From Streptomyces sp. ISL-94 (GTDB taxonomy: Bacteria; Actinomycetota; Actinomycetes; Streptomycetales; Streptomycetaceae): DNA of 64,000 nucleotides. The notes under the pieces are model-generated. The model saw only the letters and a list, made by a program, of their open reading frames with translations, was not told the origin of the DNA and ran no database searches. Shown here one piece after another: positions 42,277 to 50,646 of the stretch; the first letter of the stretch is position 1; each line of letters opens with the position of its first letter. Made by a program: the position numbers and the translations under genes. The stretch lies in the NCBI RefSeq assembly GCF_018614075.1, contig NZ_JAGGOZ010000046.1, positions 1-64,000 of the forward strand. The letters run 5' to 3'.

Positions 42277-43275
42277 ATGAACGCCACTCCGGATCATCCG
42301 GAGCTCGACCAGTTGTCCGCCGACCTGGCAGGTCTGCTCGGACGGATCGGGCTCGACCCGGCCGGCGAGTGGCCCGCGCGCCGGGACCGCGTCGACATCC
42401 GCTTCGCGGCCTCGGCCGCCCGCCATCCGGGCCGGGTCGCCGCCCGGGACGCGGAGGCAGAGGCGACCTACCTCGAACTGGAGTGGCTGGCCGACGACAT
42501 CGCGCGGCGCCTGTCGGGGCGGGCCGGCCCCGGCTCCGCCGTCGCCGTCCGCGCCGAGCGCTCCTGCACGGCGGCCGGCGCCGTGGTCGGCGCGCTGCGC
42601 GCCGGAGCGGCGGTGCTGCCGCTGGAGCCCGGACACAACGCGGGGCTCCAGGAGTTCCTGATGCGCGACGCCGGCGCCGAGATGGTCGTCTCCGACAGCG
42701 GACTGCTGCGCGACGAGATCCCGGTGGCCAAGGCGGGCCGGTTCGTCATCGCGGCACGGCCCGAGACGGCGGTGCGCCGCGAGATCCCGTCGACGACGGC
42801 CTTCCTGGCGCTTCCTTCGGGCGGCGACCCGGGACGGGCGCTGGCCGTGCGGCCGGTGACCCACATGGACGTGCTGTCGTGGGTGGACGGCTGCGTCCCG
42901 ATGCTGGAGGCGGGTCCGGACGACGTGTGGACGTACTTCCACTCCCTGAGCCTGGACCTCGGCATGCGGGAGATGTGGGGTCCGCTGCTGTCGGGCGGAC
43001 GCGCCGTCGTCGTGGACCGGGACACGGCGTCCGACGCGCGCGCCTTCGCCCGGCTGCTGGCCGAGCAGGAGGTGACGGTGGTGACGCAGCTGCCGTCCGC
43101 GTTCGCGCGGCTGAACGCGGCGGCGCGCGGGACCCGGGCCGGCCTGCCGGCGCTGCGGCACGTCCTGCTTGCGGACGAGCCGGTGGACGGCGCGGTGCTG
43201 GCCGAGTGGCGGTCCGCCGGGATCGCCCCGCAGGCCCTCGCCTGGAACGTGTCGGGGTCGCCGTCGGTGCTGTGA
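42277..43275 (+). CDS. Truncated adenylation-domain-like protein
   Basis: ATG 42277; 332 residues, compared with about 500 for a full adenylation domain. FAASAARHPGRVAARDAEAEATYLELEWLADDIARRL matches A-domain motifs A1-A2. The ATP P-loop (normally TSGTTGxPK) is reduced to LALPSGGDPGRAL. The DVWTYFHSLSLDLGMREMWGPLLSGGRAVVV block is A4-A5-like. Everything from A6 on is missing, and a terminator follows. It is probably not an active ligase; it may be a decayed gene or a binding protein. Confidence 0.65.
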   Translation: MNATPDHPELDQLSADLAGLLGRIGLDPAGEWPARRDRVDIRFAASAARHPGRVAARDAEAEATYLELEWLADDIARRLSGRAGPGSAVAVRAERSCTAAGAVVGALRAGAAVLPLEPGHNAGLQEFLMRDAGAEMVVSDSGLLRDEIPVAKAGRFVIAARPETAVRREIPSTTAFLALPSGGDPGRALAVRPVTHMDVLSWVDGCVPMLEAGPDDVWTYFHSLSLDLGMREMWGPLLSGGRAVVVDRDTASDARAFARLLAEQEVTVVTQLPSAFARLNAAARGTRAGLPALRHVLLADEPVDGAVLAEWRSAGIAPQALAWNVSGSPSVL

Positions 43276-43295
43276 AGAGCCGGGCACGCGCGGCC

Positions 43296-43335
43296 GAGAG
43301 GGGCCCCGGACGGTCGACCGTCCGGGGCCCCTCTC
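43296..43335. terminator. Perfect 40-base palindrome between convergent genes
   Basis: The 20-base arm 43296-43315 is exactly inverted at 43316-43335, with no loop bases. It separates the rightward adenylation fragment from the leftward ketoreductase, a bidirectional terminator. Confidence 0.92.
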
Positions 43336-43369
43336 GCAGGTCCGTCCCCGCGCGGGACGGCGGACGGCA

Positions 43370-44176
43370 TCAGAACTGGCCCAGCCCGCCGCACACGTTG
43401 AGCGCCTGGGCGGTGATGGACGCGGCCAGGTCGGTGGTCAGGTAGCCCACCAGGCCGGCCACCTCCTCGGGGGTGGAGTAGCGGCCGAGCGGGATCTTGG
43501 CTTCGAGCTGCTCCTGGACGTAGTCCTCGGTGGTGTCCCACACCTGCGCGTACCCGCTGCGCACCCGCGCCGCCATGGGCGTCTCCACGTAGCCGGGGCA
43601 GACCGCGTTGACGGTGGTGCCGGTCGGCGCGAGCTCCTTGCCGAGGGCCTTGGTGAAGCCGACGACGGCATGCTTGGAGGCCGAGTAGGGGGCGCCGAGC
43701 AGCACTCCCTGCTTGCCCGCGGTGGAGGCGATGTTGATGATGCGGCCCCAGGGCTCGGCGCCGAGGCCGCCGCTGTTGAGCACCTCGCGGGTCAGCAGGA
43801 AGACGCTGTTGAGGTTGGTGTCGATGACGTCGTGCCACAGCTCGTCGGTGATGCCGGCGGTGGCGCCGCCGCCGCTGCGGCCGGCGTTGTTGACCAGGAT
43901 GCTGACGGGCGCGCCGTACGCCGCCACGGCCGCGGCGACCAGGCCCTCGACGGCGGCCCGGTCGCGTACGTCGGCGGCCGCGCCCTCCACGCTCAGCCCC
44001 TCGGCCTGGAGGTCCGCGACCGTCTCCTTGACCTTGGCCTCGGTGCGGGCGCATACGAACACCCGGTGCCCGCGGGCGCCCAGGTCCCGGGCGACGGCCA
44101 GTCCGATGCCGCTGGTGGCCCCGGTGACCAGGGCCACGGGCCGCTCGGGTGCCTTGTCCATCGCCTTCACCGTCAT
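43370..44176 (-). CDS. Type II polyketide ketoreductase (ActIII-like)
   Basis: ATG 44176 is favoured by GGAGG seven bases upstream; 268 residues. It matches aromatic polyketide C-9 ketoreductases closely: VTGATSGIGLAVA, RVFVCARTEAKV, NNAGRSGGGATAGITDELWHDV, IASTAGKQGV, PYSASKHAVVGFTKALG and VNAVCPGYVETPMAA, ending AQALNVCGGLGQF. The XGG and catalytic Ser-Tyr-Lys are intact. It reduces one keto group of a nascent poly-beta-ketone with NADPH. No KS-alpha or chain-length factor is in this window. Confidence 0.93.
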   Translation of the reverse strand: MTVKAMDKAPERPVALVTGATSGIGLAVARDLGARGHRVFVCARTEAKVKETVADLQAEGLSVEGAAADVRDRAAVEGLVAAAVAAYGAPVSILVNNAGRSGGGATAGITDELWHDVIDTNLNSVFLLTREVLNSGGLGAEPWGRIINIASTAGKQGVLLGAPYSASKHAVVGFTKALGKELAPTGTTVNAVCPGYVETPMAARVRSGYAQVWDTTEDYVQEQLEAKIPLGRYSTPEEVAGLVGYLTTDLAASITAQALNVCGGLGQF

Positions 44177-44269
44177 CCTCATCCCTCCGTCGCTCGCCTC
44201 TGCCTGTCGAGCGTGTCGCAGGGAACTCGTGGCGCGGCGGAAGTGGGATGGAGGCGGCCCCCGGCGGTC

Positions 44270-44488
44270 TCAGCGGTGCCGCCAGCTGCCGGCGGGGCGG
44301 AACCCGCCGGCCGGGGCGCGGTCCCACCCGGCGGCCGCCGTGCGCGGCGGCTCCGGCGCGGGGGCCCCGGACCTGTTGAGCAGCAGGGCCGTCAGGACCG
44401 CCAGGACGGCGGCCGTCTCGTCCTCGCCGGGCTCCCCGCCGAGGATCCGCCACGTCCGCGGCGCGTCCGCCGCCTCCCCGGCCGTCAT
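44270..44488 (-). CDS. Acyl-CoA carboxylase epsilon subunit
   Basis: 72 residues from ATG 44488, overlapping the beta-subunit stop (ATGA). The start WRILGGEPGEDETAAVLAVLTALL matches the short actinobacterial AccE/PccE proteins, and the end has the GWDRAPAGGFRPAGSWRH motif. Epsilon subunits stabilise the carboxylase complex. Position next to the beta subunit is the normal arrangement. Confidence 0.88.
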   Translation of the reverse strand: MTAGEAADAPRTWRILGGEPGEDETAAVLAVLTALLLNRSGAPAPEPPRTAAAGWDRAPAGGFRPAGSWRHR

Positions 44489-46059
44489 ACCGGCGGGTTG
44501 CCGTGCTTGCGCGACGGCAGGTCGGCGTACTTGGGGCGGAGCATGGCCAGGGCCCCGACGAGCACCGAGCGGGTCTCGCCCGGATCGATGACGTCGTCGA
44601 CGAGCCCGCGTTCGGCGGCGTAGTAGGGGTGCATGAGCTCGGTCGTGTACTCCTTGATCTTCTGTGCGCGCATCGCCTCGGGGTCCTCGGCGGCGGCGAT
44701 CTCGCGGCGGAAGATGACGTTCGCCGCGCCTTCGGCGCCCATGACGGCGATCTCGTTGGTCGGCCAGGCCAGCGCGAGGTCCGCGCCGATGGAGCGGGAG
44801 TCCATGACGATGTAGGCGCCGCCGTACGCCTTGCGCAGCACGAGCGAGATCCGCGGGACGGTGGCGTTGCAGTAGGCGTACAGCAGTTTGGCGCCGTGCC
44901 GGATGATGCCGCCGTGCTCCTGGTCCACGCCGGGCAGGAAGCCGGGTACGTCGACCAGGGTGACGAGCGGGATGTTGAAGGCGTCGCAGAACTGCACGAA
45001 GCGGGCCGCCTTTTCGCTCGCGTGGATGTCGAGCACCCCGGCGAGGCTGGCGGGCTGGTTGGCGACGAAGCCGGTGACGTGCCCGTCCATCCGGGCGAGC
45101 GCGCACACCACGTTGGTCGCCCAGGCCGGCTGGACCTCGAAGTAGTCGCCGTCGTCGACGACCTCCTCGATGACCTTGCGGATGTCGTACGCATGCTGCG
45201 GGTTGGCGGGGACGAGGCAGGACAGCGCGTCGGTGCGCCGCCCGGCCGGGTCGTCGGTGTGCTCGCGCGGCGGTGTCTCGCGGTTGTTGGCGGGCAGCAG
45301 CGAGAGCAGGTGCCGTACGTCCTCCAGGCAGCCGGGCTCGTCCTCGTAGGCGAAGGCGGCCACTCCGGAGACCGCGGCGTGCACGTCGGCGCCGCCCAGC
45401 CCGTCCTGGGTGATCTCCTCACCGGTCACCGCGCGGACCACGTCCGGGCCCGTGATGAACATCTGCGAGGTGCCCCGCACCATGAACACGAAGTCCGTGA
45501 GCGCGGGCGAGTACGCCGCGCCGCCCGCGCACGGGCCGAGCATCACGCTGATCTGGGGGATGACGCCCGAGGCCTTGGTGTTGCGCTGGAAGATGCCTCC
45601 GTAGCCGGCCAGCGCCGAGACGCCCTCCTGGATACGGGCGCCCGCGCCGTCGTTGAGCGAGACCAGGGGCGCGCCGGCCGCCAGGGCCAGGTCCATCACC
45701 TTGTGGATCTTCTCGGCGTGCGCCTCGCCGAGGGCGCCGCCGAAGATGCGGAAGTCGTGCGCGAACACGAAGACGGTGCGGCCGTGGACGGTGCCCCAGC
45801 CGGTGACGACGCCGTCGGTGTAGGGCTTCTTGGCCTCCAGCCCGAAGCCGCTGGCGCGGTGCCGCCGCAGGGCCTCGATCTCGTGGAACGACCCCTCGTC
45901 GAGCAGCAGTCCGATCCGCTCGCGGGCGGTGAGTTTACCTTTGGCGTGCTGCCGTTCGGTGGCCCGTTCGTCCGGGCCGGCCACCGCGCGGGCCTTGATG
46001 GCGGCCAGCTCCGCGGCAGGGTCGAGGGCCGGCAGGGGTGGCGCGTCGCTGATGGTCAT
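44485..46059 (-). CDS. Acyl-CoA (acetyl/propionyl-CoA) carboxylase beta subunit, carboxyltransferase
   Basis: 524 residues from ATG 46059 behind GGAGGAG. Typical of AccB/PccB: ARERIGLLLDEGSFHEIEA, GAPLVSLNDGAGARIQEG, GPCAGGAAYSPALTDF, PGFLPGVDQEHGGIIRHGAKLL and IVMDSRSIGADLALAWP. It transfers CO2 from biotin to acetyl-CoA to make malonyl-CoA. The biotinylated alpha subunit is not in the window and would come from elsewhere. It probably boosts malonyl-CoA for the aromatic polyketide pathway implied by the ketoreductase. Confidence 0.95.
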   Translation of the reverse strand: MTISDAPPLPALDPAAELAAIKARAVAGPDERATERQHAKGKLTARERIGLLLDEGSFHEIEALRRHRASGFGLEAKKPYTDGVVTGWGTVHGRTVFVFAHDFRIFGGALGEAHAEKIHKVMDLALAAGAPLVSLNDGAGARIQEGVSALAGYGGIFQRNTKASGVIPQISVMLGPCAGGAAYSPALTDFVFMVRGTSQMFITGPDVVRAVTGEEITQDGLGGADVHAAVSGVAAFAYEDEPGCLEDVRHLLSLLPANNRETPPREHTDDPAGRRTDALSCLVPANPQHAYDIRKVIEEVVDDGDYFEVQPAWATNVVCALARMDGHVTGFVANQPASLAGVLDIHASEKAARFVQFCDAFNIPLVTLVDVPGFLPGVDQEHGGIIRHGAKLLYAYCNATVPRISLVLRKAYGGAYIVMDSRSIGADLALAWPTNEIAVMGAEGAANVIFRREIAAAEDPEAMRAQKIKEYTTELMHPYYAAERGLVDDVIDPGETRSVLVGALAMLRPKYADLPSRKHGNPPV

Positions 46060-46090
46060 GGGCTCCTCCAGGTCTGAAGATGGCGGGGTC

Positions 46091-47299
46091 TCAGGTCGCC
46101 CGGTGCAGCGTGAGGTGGCCGCGCCGCCTGACCGGCCGCGCGCGGTATGGGGACGGCCGGCCGAAATCGGCCGCTCTCGCGGCTGCGACCGCGGCGAGCG
46201 CGCCTTCGGCGGGGACGGCGGCGGCGTGCCGCTCCTCCCGCAGGACCTCCGCGAGCGCCTGCTCGAAGCGGTCGATGTCCTGTGCGGTGTTGTCGTGGTG
46301 GACGGACGCGCGGAGCGCGGTGGCTCCGTCCTGCCCGGCCGGGTGCAGCGGGTTCTCGTGCGCGACGGTCTTCCACAGGACGACCCCGCGCCGGGCCAGA
46401 CCCCGGCGGATGGCCGCGGCGGGGATCTCGCCGTGCCGGAAGGCGAGGATGCCGGCCTGCTCCCGTCCCGATGCGAGCAGTTCCATCCCGGGCGTCCGCT
46501 CGACGACGGCGCGCAGCCGGGGCAGCAGGTCCTCGTACGGGAGGGACGCGGCGGCGGTGTGGTGGGCCAAGGCGGTGTTCAGCGCGGCGGCGGCGGCCGG
46601 AGCGGGCGCCTGCGGGAGACCGTCCCACGTGCCGGGGGCGGCGTACGCGAATCCGACGCCCTCGGGACCGCGCAGGAACCGCCAGCCGTCCGCGGTGAGC
46701 AGGTGGCAGCCGATGCGCGCGGCGTCGACGGGGAGCCGGCCGACGGAGTGGGAGGCGTCGACGGCGTAGCGGGCCCGGTGGGGGGCGAGGAGCCGGCCGA
46801 TGTCCTCGACCGGGTTGACGGTTCCGCAGGCCGAGGAGACGTGGACGACGGAGACGAGGGCGACGTCCTCGTCGAGGTGGGCCCGCATCCAGTCCAGGTC
46901 CAGGTCCCCGTCCGCCCGCAGCGGCACCACCTCCAGCCTGCACCGGGTGCGGTCGCGCAGGGCGTGGAGGGCGGTCAGGTGGGCGACGCCCTCGTGGGGC
47001 GTGGTCCAGATCCGGTCGCGCGGGCCGAGGCCGGTGCCGCAGACGAAGGCCTCGAAGGCCTCGGCCGCGCCGGCGGCGAGGACCGTGTCGCCGGCGGGAA
47101 CGCCCAGCAGGCCGCCGAGGCGTTCGTGGACCTCCGTGTGCAGGACGCCGCCGAGGCTCTCCTCCAGCGCGGCCGGCCCGAAGCGGTCGTCGAGGGCCGT
47201 GCACTCGGCGAGCACGGCGCGTACGCCGTCCGGCATCCGGCCCGTGCCCGCGGTGTTCAGGTGGGCCGTTCGTTCCCCGTGGTACGTCGGCGCGTTCAT
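46091..47299 (-). CDS. Class V aminotransferase-like protein lacking the PLP lysine
   Basis: ATG 47299 (MNAPTYHGERTAHLNTAGTG); 402 residues. It resembles the EgtE/isopenicillin-epimerase group: AVDASHSVGRLPVDAA carries the PLP-pyridine Asp. In relatives the Schiff-base lysine sits in a KWLRGPxGxGF-type block; here that block reads TADGWRFLRGPEGVGF, with Arg at the lysine position. I checked the codon (CGG). A second Lys nearby was not seen. It may be a non-PLP homologue with a new role. First gene of the leftward operon with the carboxylase subunits. Confidence 0.8.
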   Translation of the reverse strand: MNAPTYHGERTAHLNTAGTGRMPDGVRAVLAECTALDDRFGPAALEESLGGVLHTEVHERLGGLLGVPAGDTVLAAGAAEAFEAFVCGTGLGPRDRIWTTPHEGVAHLTALHALRDRTRCRLEVVPLRADGDLDLDWMRAHLDEDVALVSVVHVSSACGTVNPVEDIGRLLAPHRARYAVDASHSVGRLPVDAARIGCHLLTADGWRFLRGPEGVGFAYAAPGTWDGLPQAPAPAAAAALNTALAHHTAAASLPYEDLLPRLRAVVERTPGMELLASGREQAGILAFRHGEIPAAAIRRGLARRGVVLWKTVAHENPLHPAGQDGATALRASVHHDNTAQDIDRFEQALAEVLREERHAAAVPAEGALAAVAAARAADFGRPSPYRARPVRRRGHLTLHRAT

Positions 47300-47359
47300 T
47301 TCAGGGGCCTCCCCCCGCTGTCGGGGCCGCAGCACGTTCACGACCCGCATGACCAAGCA

Positions 47360-47628
47360 TTGCCAACAGGCTTGGCAATACATTGCCCATCAGTTGGCAG
47401 CTTTGGCAATATCGGGCAATGCCCGCTCCGGCGAGACTCTAGTTCCCGGCCCTTTGGCAACACTTGGCAACGCCCTGTCCGACTCTTTCCCCGTCAACTC
47501 CCCTACAGGTCAGAGCGCTTTCGGTAAGCCCCTCCAGTCCATCTCGAGCGATTGCCGAGCGAATTCCAAGGGGGCGTTGCCAAGCTTCTTGGCAGAGGAC
47601 TTGCCAAGAAGAATCAAACAGTTGCCAC
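47360..47628. promoter_or_regulatory. Operator-like cluster of TTGGCAA / TTGCCAA elements
   Basis: Two palindromes of the same form, TTGCCAA-N5-TTGGCAA (47360-47378) and TTGCCAA-N5-TTGGCAG (47577-47595), bracket the divergent region. Further half-sites lie at 47394, 47403, 47454, 47464, 47601 and 47622. Heptamers at 47372, 47383 and 47394 also show an 11-base period. A shared regulator of the leftward operon and rightward peptide gene is likely. Confidence 0.7.
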
Positions 47629-47640
47629 GGAGGAGTCACC

Positions 47641-47811
47641 ATGAAGAACATCGCCCGCCTCTTCGCCACCGCCGCCCTCGTCTGCGCCGCCGTGCTCACC
47701 GCGGGCGGCGTCGCCCAGGCCGACGGCGGCGCCATCGACTGGCCCGTCCCGCCGACCTCGGCCACCGGCCCGGCTGCCGGCCCGGCCACCGGCCAGATCG
47801 ACTGGCCGTAA
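47641..47811 (+). CDS. Small secreted peptide with repeated IDWP motif
   Basis: ATG 47641 behind GGAGGAG gives 56 residues. The N-terminus is a Sec signal: MKNIARLF followed by ATAALVCAAVLTAGGVAQA, with a cleavage site after AQA. The mature part of about 29 residues contains AIDWP and ends in QIDWP, separated by a Pro/Thr/Ala/Gly linker. It lies between the operator cluster and the SARP. Function unknown; a secreted signal or precursor peptide is possible. Confidence 0.75.
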   Translation: MKNIARLFATAALVCAAVLTAGGVAQADGGAIDWPVPPTSATGPAAGPATGQIDWP

Positions 47812-47949
47812 CCGAAGGTGGCTTGAATTCCACTAAAGGAAAAGGATGGAAAACGTCTACCCCGGCTAGCGTGCGCGGCACCGGGGCAGTTCCTTCGCCG
47901 CCGGTGGCAGAAAAATGCCGGGTGACTCGACGAGTGCGGAGGGGAGACC

Positions 47950-48771
47950 GTGAGGATTCAGGTTCTGGGTCCGTTGAGTGCCGAGGTCAACGGGGGATCC
48001 ATTGTTCCGACCGCAGGAAAGCCGAGACAGGTCCTGTCTCTTCTCTCGCTGTATCCCGGACGCGTCATACCCGTTCCCACACTCATGGAGGAAATCTGGG
48101 GAACGCAGCCGCCCCAGAGCGCGCTGACCACCCTCCAGACGTACATCCTCCAGTTGCGCCGACGGCTGGGCACCGCGATGGGCCCCGACGCCCCGGGGTG
48201 CGCCAAGGACGTGCTGGCCACCCGGCACGGCGGCTATCTGCTGCAGGTCCCCGAGGGGAGCGTCGACGTGTACGACTACGAGCGCCTCGCCCGCGAGGGC
48301 CAGAGCGCCTTCGAGTCGGGCGACGACCAGGTCTGCGCCGCCCGCCTGCGGGCCGCCCTGGACCTGTGGCGGGGCCCGGCGCTGGTCGACGTACGGGTCG
48401 GGCCGATCCTCGACATCGAGGTGATGCGCCTGGAGGAAAGCCGCCTGGTCACGGTGGAGCGGCGGATCGACGCCGACCTGAGGCTCGGCCGGCACTCCGA
48501 ACTGATCGCCGAACTCACCGAGCTGACCGCGCGCCACCCCCAGCACGAGGGACTCCACTCGCAGGTCATGGTCGCGCTGTACCGGTCGGGCCGGCAGGCG
48601 ACGGCCCTCGACGTGTACCGCAGGCTGCGGGCCCGGCTCATCGAGGACCTCGGCGTGGAGCCGTCACCCCAGCTGCAACGCCTGCACCAGGCCATGCTGG
48701 CCGTCGACCCGCAGCTCGACGTGCTCGCCGGACCCCGGCGCACCTCGACGTTCGACCTCTTCGCGGCCTGA
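47950..48771 (+). CDS. SARP-family transcriptional activator (region D)
   Basis: GTG 47950 after GGGGAG; 273 residues. [16 protein letters not shown] begins the winged-helix domain; [17 protein letters not shown] is the recognition helix; the BTAD follows with [36 protein letters not shown]. Small stand-alone SARP of the ActII-ORF4/RedD class. It is 75-80 % identical by eye to the protein at 56811-57632. It probably activates the ketoreductase and aromatase operons nearby. Confidence 0.94.
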   Translation: MRIQVLGPLSAEVNGGSIVPTAGKPRQVLSLLSLYPGRVIPVPTLMEEIWGTQPPQSALTTLQTYILQLRRRLGTAMGPDAPGCAKDVLATRHGGYLLQVPEGSVDVYDYERLAREGQSAFESGDDQVCAARLRAALDLWRGPALVDVRVGPILDIEVMRLEESRLVTVERRIDADLRLGRHSELIAELTELTARHPQHEGLHSQVMVALYRSGRQATALDVYRRLRARLIEDLGVEPSPQLQRLHQAMLAVDPQLDVLAGPRRTSTFDLFAA

Positions 48772-48830
48772 GCGGCCCGAGCGGCCTGAGCGGCCTGAGC
48801 GGCCTGAGCGGCCTGAGCGGGGCGAGCGGG
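48770..48830. repeat. Tandem 9-base repeat (GAGCGGCCT)
   Basis: About six copies of GAGCGGCCT, degrading to GAGCGGGGC at the right end, fill the space between the SARP stop and the convergent PPTase stop. It overlaps the last codons of the SARP. Confidence 0.85.
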
Positions 48831-48835
48831 GCCCG

Positions 48836-49612
48836 TCAGGGGCGCGGCCGGTGCGCCTCGCTGACCACGTAGCGGTCCTGGACGAGATGGGTGGCGAAAC
48901 TCCACTCCCCCGCCACGGGCTCCGCGGCCTGCGCGTCCGCCGCCTCGGTCAGGACCACCCGGCCCCCGCCGTCGAGGCCGAATCCGAAGGTGGAGAAGCG
49001 CCGGCGCCCCCCGTGCCCGAGCGCCTTGGTGTAGGCCTCCTTCAGGGTCCACAGCCACAGCAGGCGCGCCCGGCGTTCGTCCTCGGGGAGCGCGTCGAGC
49101 ACGGCGCCCTCCTGCGCCGTGCACACGTGCCCGCGCAGCAACCCGACGGAGATGTCCCGGTCGACGGGCTCCGCGTCCACGCCGATCGGCCCGGTGCGGC
49201 TGACGCCGACCACGATCAGCTCGCCGGTGTGCGCCAGGCTGACCTCCACCCCGGAGCCCTGTCCCCGCAGGACGGGCCGCCCGCCCGGCCCGTAGCCCAG
49301 GTCCAGGGTGTCCACGGGCACGTCCAGGGCGGTGGCGGCGGTGTACTTCACGACGAAGCGCGATACGGCGAACCGCATCCGCCCCGCCGCGGCCGGCGTC
49401 TGCCGGAAGCGCGGCCAGTCCTCCCCGAGCAGCGGGCGCAGCGCCGGGTCGAGCAGCACGGCGGTCAGCCACTGGCCCCAGGTGGTGCAGACGACAGCCC
49501 GGCCCGCGTCGTCGAGCCGGTCGCCCACCTCGTCCCAGGGGCCTTCCGGGCCGGGGACGTACAGGGGCGCTTCGAGGGCCTCCGCGGCCGGCCGGGTCAG
49601 TGCCATATCCAC
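48836..49612 (-). CDS. 4'-phosphopantetheinyl transferase (second copy)
   Basis: GTG 49612 or ATG 49606 are both near GAAGGAG; about 258 residues. The motifs are IGVDAEPVDRDI and LLWLWTLKEAYTKALG (the WTxKEAxxK block of Sfp-type enzymes), plus PVLRGQGSGVEVSLAHTGEL. It would activate the ACP of the type II polyketide pathway; that ACP is not in the window. Follows the aromatase/cyclase by 17 bases. Confidence 0.93.
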   Translation of the reverse strand: MDMALTRPAAEALEAPLYVPGPEGPWDEVGDRLDDAGRAVVCTTWGQWLTAVLLDPALRPLLGEDWPRFRQTPAAAGRMRFAVSRFVVKYTAATALDVPVDTLDLGYGPGGRPVLRGQGSGVEVSLAHTGELIVVGVSRTGPIGVDAEPVDRDISVGLLRGHVCTAQEGAVLDALPEDERRARLLWLWTLKEAYTKALGHGGRRRFSTFGFGLDGGGRVVLTEAADAQAAEPVAGEWSFATHLVQDRYVVSEAHRPRP

Positions 49613-49628
49613 GGTCTCCTTCCCGTAC

Positions 49629-50570
49629 TCATCGCAGCCGGCGCACAGTGGTCTGTGCGCGCCACTTGGCCAGGCGCAGCGTCTCGGTACTCGCCCGCCC
49701 CAGCCACGTCCGCACGTACCGGCGGGCTTCGACGAGCTCGGTTCCCGCCTCCTCCCGCAGCATCACCTGCTGGGCGCAGACGACCCGTACGCCGTCTCCG
49801 TCCGGGATCAGGGACCATTCGCCGGTGTGCGCGGCGATCGGCTCGGGCGTCACCAGCTCCTTGTAGACGATCCGCGCGGCCGAAGGGAAGCACAGGCGCA
49901 CCGCCTTGGTGGCGATCGTCCGGCCGTCGGGGGTGGCGCAGGTGTCCACGGCGGCCACCTGCACGCCGGGCACGTCCTCGATCACGCTCGCCGACTCCAC
50001 GTGCGGGACCCGCTCCGGCCAGTCCGCGATGCGGTGGAGGAAGTCGTAGACCAGCTCGGCGGGGCCGTCGACGTGCACGCTGTCCTCGAAGGACAGCAGC
50101 AGTTCGTCCAGGCGCTCCCAGCGTTCGGCGACCGCCTTGAGGTGGGCGAGCCGCTCGGCCGGCTCCGCCTCCCACTCCTGGCGGCTGCGCTCGGTCCCGG
50201 CGGCGGGCAGCCCCTCCAGGGTGCGCTCCTGGCGCAGCGTCACGAGGCATGCGGCGGCGCCGCGCGCCTCGACCGCCCAGGTGCCGGTCGTGTGCGCGCC
50301 CGGGCGGGCGGTGTCCTCCTGCTCGAACTCGACGGTCCTCGACCGCGGGTGCAGCACCCGGCGTAGGTGGAAGGACCGGACCCGCTCGCCCGCCACGTCC
50401 CACAGCCGCAGCCGTTCCCGTACGCCGTCGAAGTCCATCCGCTCGACGTGGACGGGCGCGGGCAGCAGGAGGGGCCAGCGCACGGCGTCGGCCAGCAGTC
50501 CGTAGACCACGCCGGCCGGGGCGGCGATCCACGCTGTCCGCTCGCTCGCGTGCACGCGCTGCGACGACAT
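49629..50570 (-). CDS. Didomain aromatase/cyclase (ActVII-like)
   Basis: ATG 50570 is favoured by GGGGAGG eight bases upstream; 313 residues. Two SRPBCC/START domains are visible: residues 1-150 (TAWIAAPAGVVYGLLADAVRWPLLLPAPVHVERM) and 155-310 (SVHVDGPAELVYDFLHRIADWPERVPHVESASVIE). Both carry the WP..P.H pattern of polyketide aromatase/cyclases. They direct first-ring closure and aromatisation after C-9 reduction, so this is the partner of the ketoreductase at 43.4 kb. Confidence 0.92.
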   Translation of the reverse strand: MSSQRVHASERTAWIAAPAGVVYGLLADAVRWPLLLPAPVHVERMDFDGVRERLRLWDVAGERVRSFHLRRVLHPRSRTVEFEQEDTARPGAHTTGTWAVEARGAAACLVTLRQERTLEGLPAAGTERSRQEWEAEPAERLAHLKAVAERWERLDELLLSFEDSVHVDGPAELVYDFLHRIADWPERVPHVESASVIEDVPGVQVAAVDTCATPDGRTIATKAVRLCFPSAARIVYKELVTPEPIAAHTGEWSLIPDGDGVRVVCAQQVMLREEAGTELVEARRYVRTWLGRASTETLRLAKWRAQTTVRRLR

Positions 50571-50623
50571 GAGAGGCACCTCCCCTGATCGTTTGTGCGG
50601 GTGCGCCCAGCCTGCACCAGGGG

Positions 50624-50641
50624 ACTCGAGCTTTCCTCAAC
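50624..50641 (-). promoter_or_regulatory. SARP-type pair upstream of the aromatase
   Basis: On the minus strand GTTGAGG-N4-CTCGAGT at an 11-base period, 54-71 bases before the aromatase ATG, with the IS607 remnant starting immediately beyond. Confidence 0.5.
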
Positions 50642-50646
50642 CGTTC

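Noticed and set aside
43370..50570. A complete type II polyketide cluster
   Set aside because: No KS-alpha/chain-length-factor pair or dedicated PKS ACP is in the window. The KS at 18463 is FabF-like and belongs to region A.
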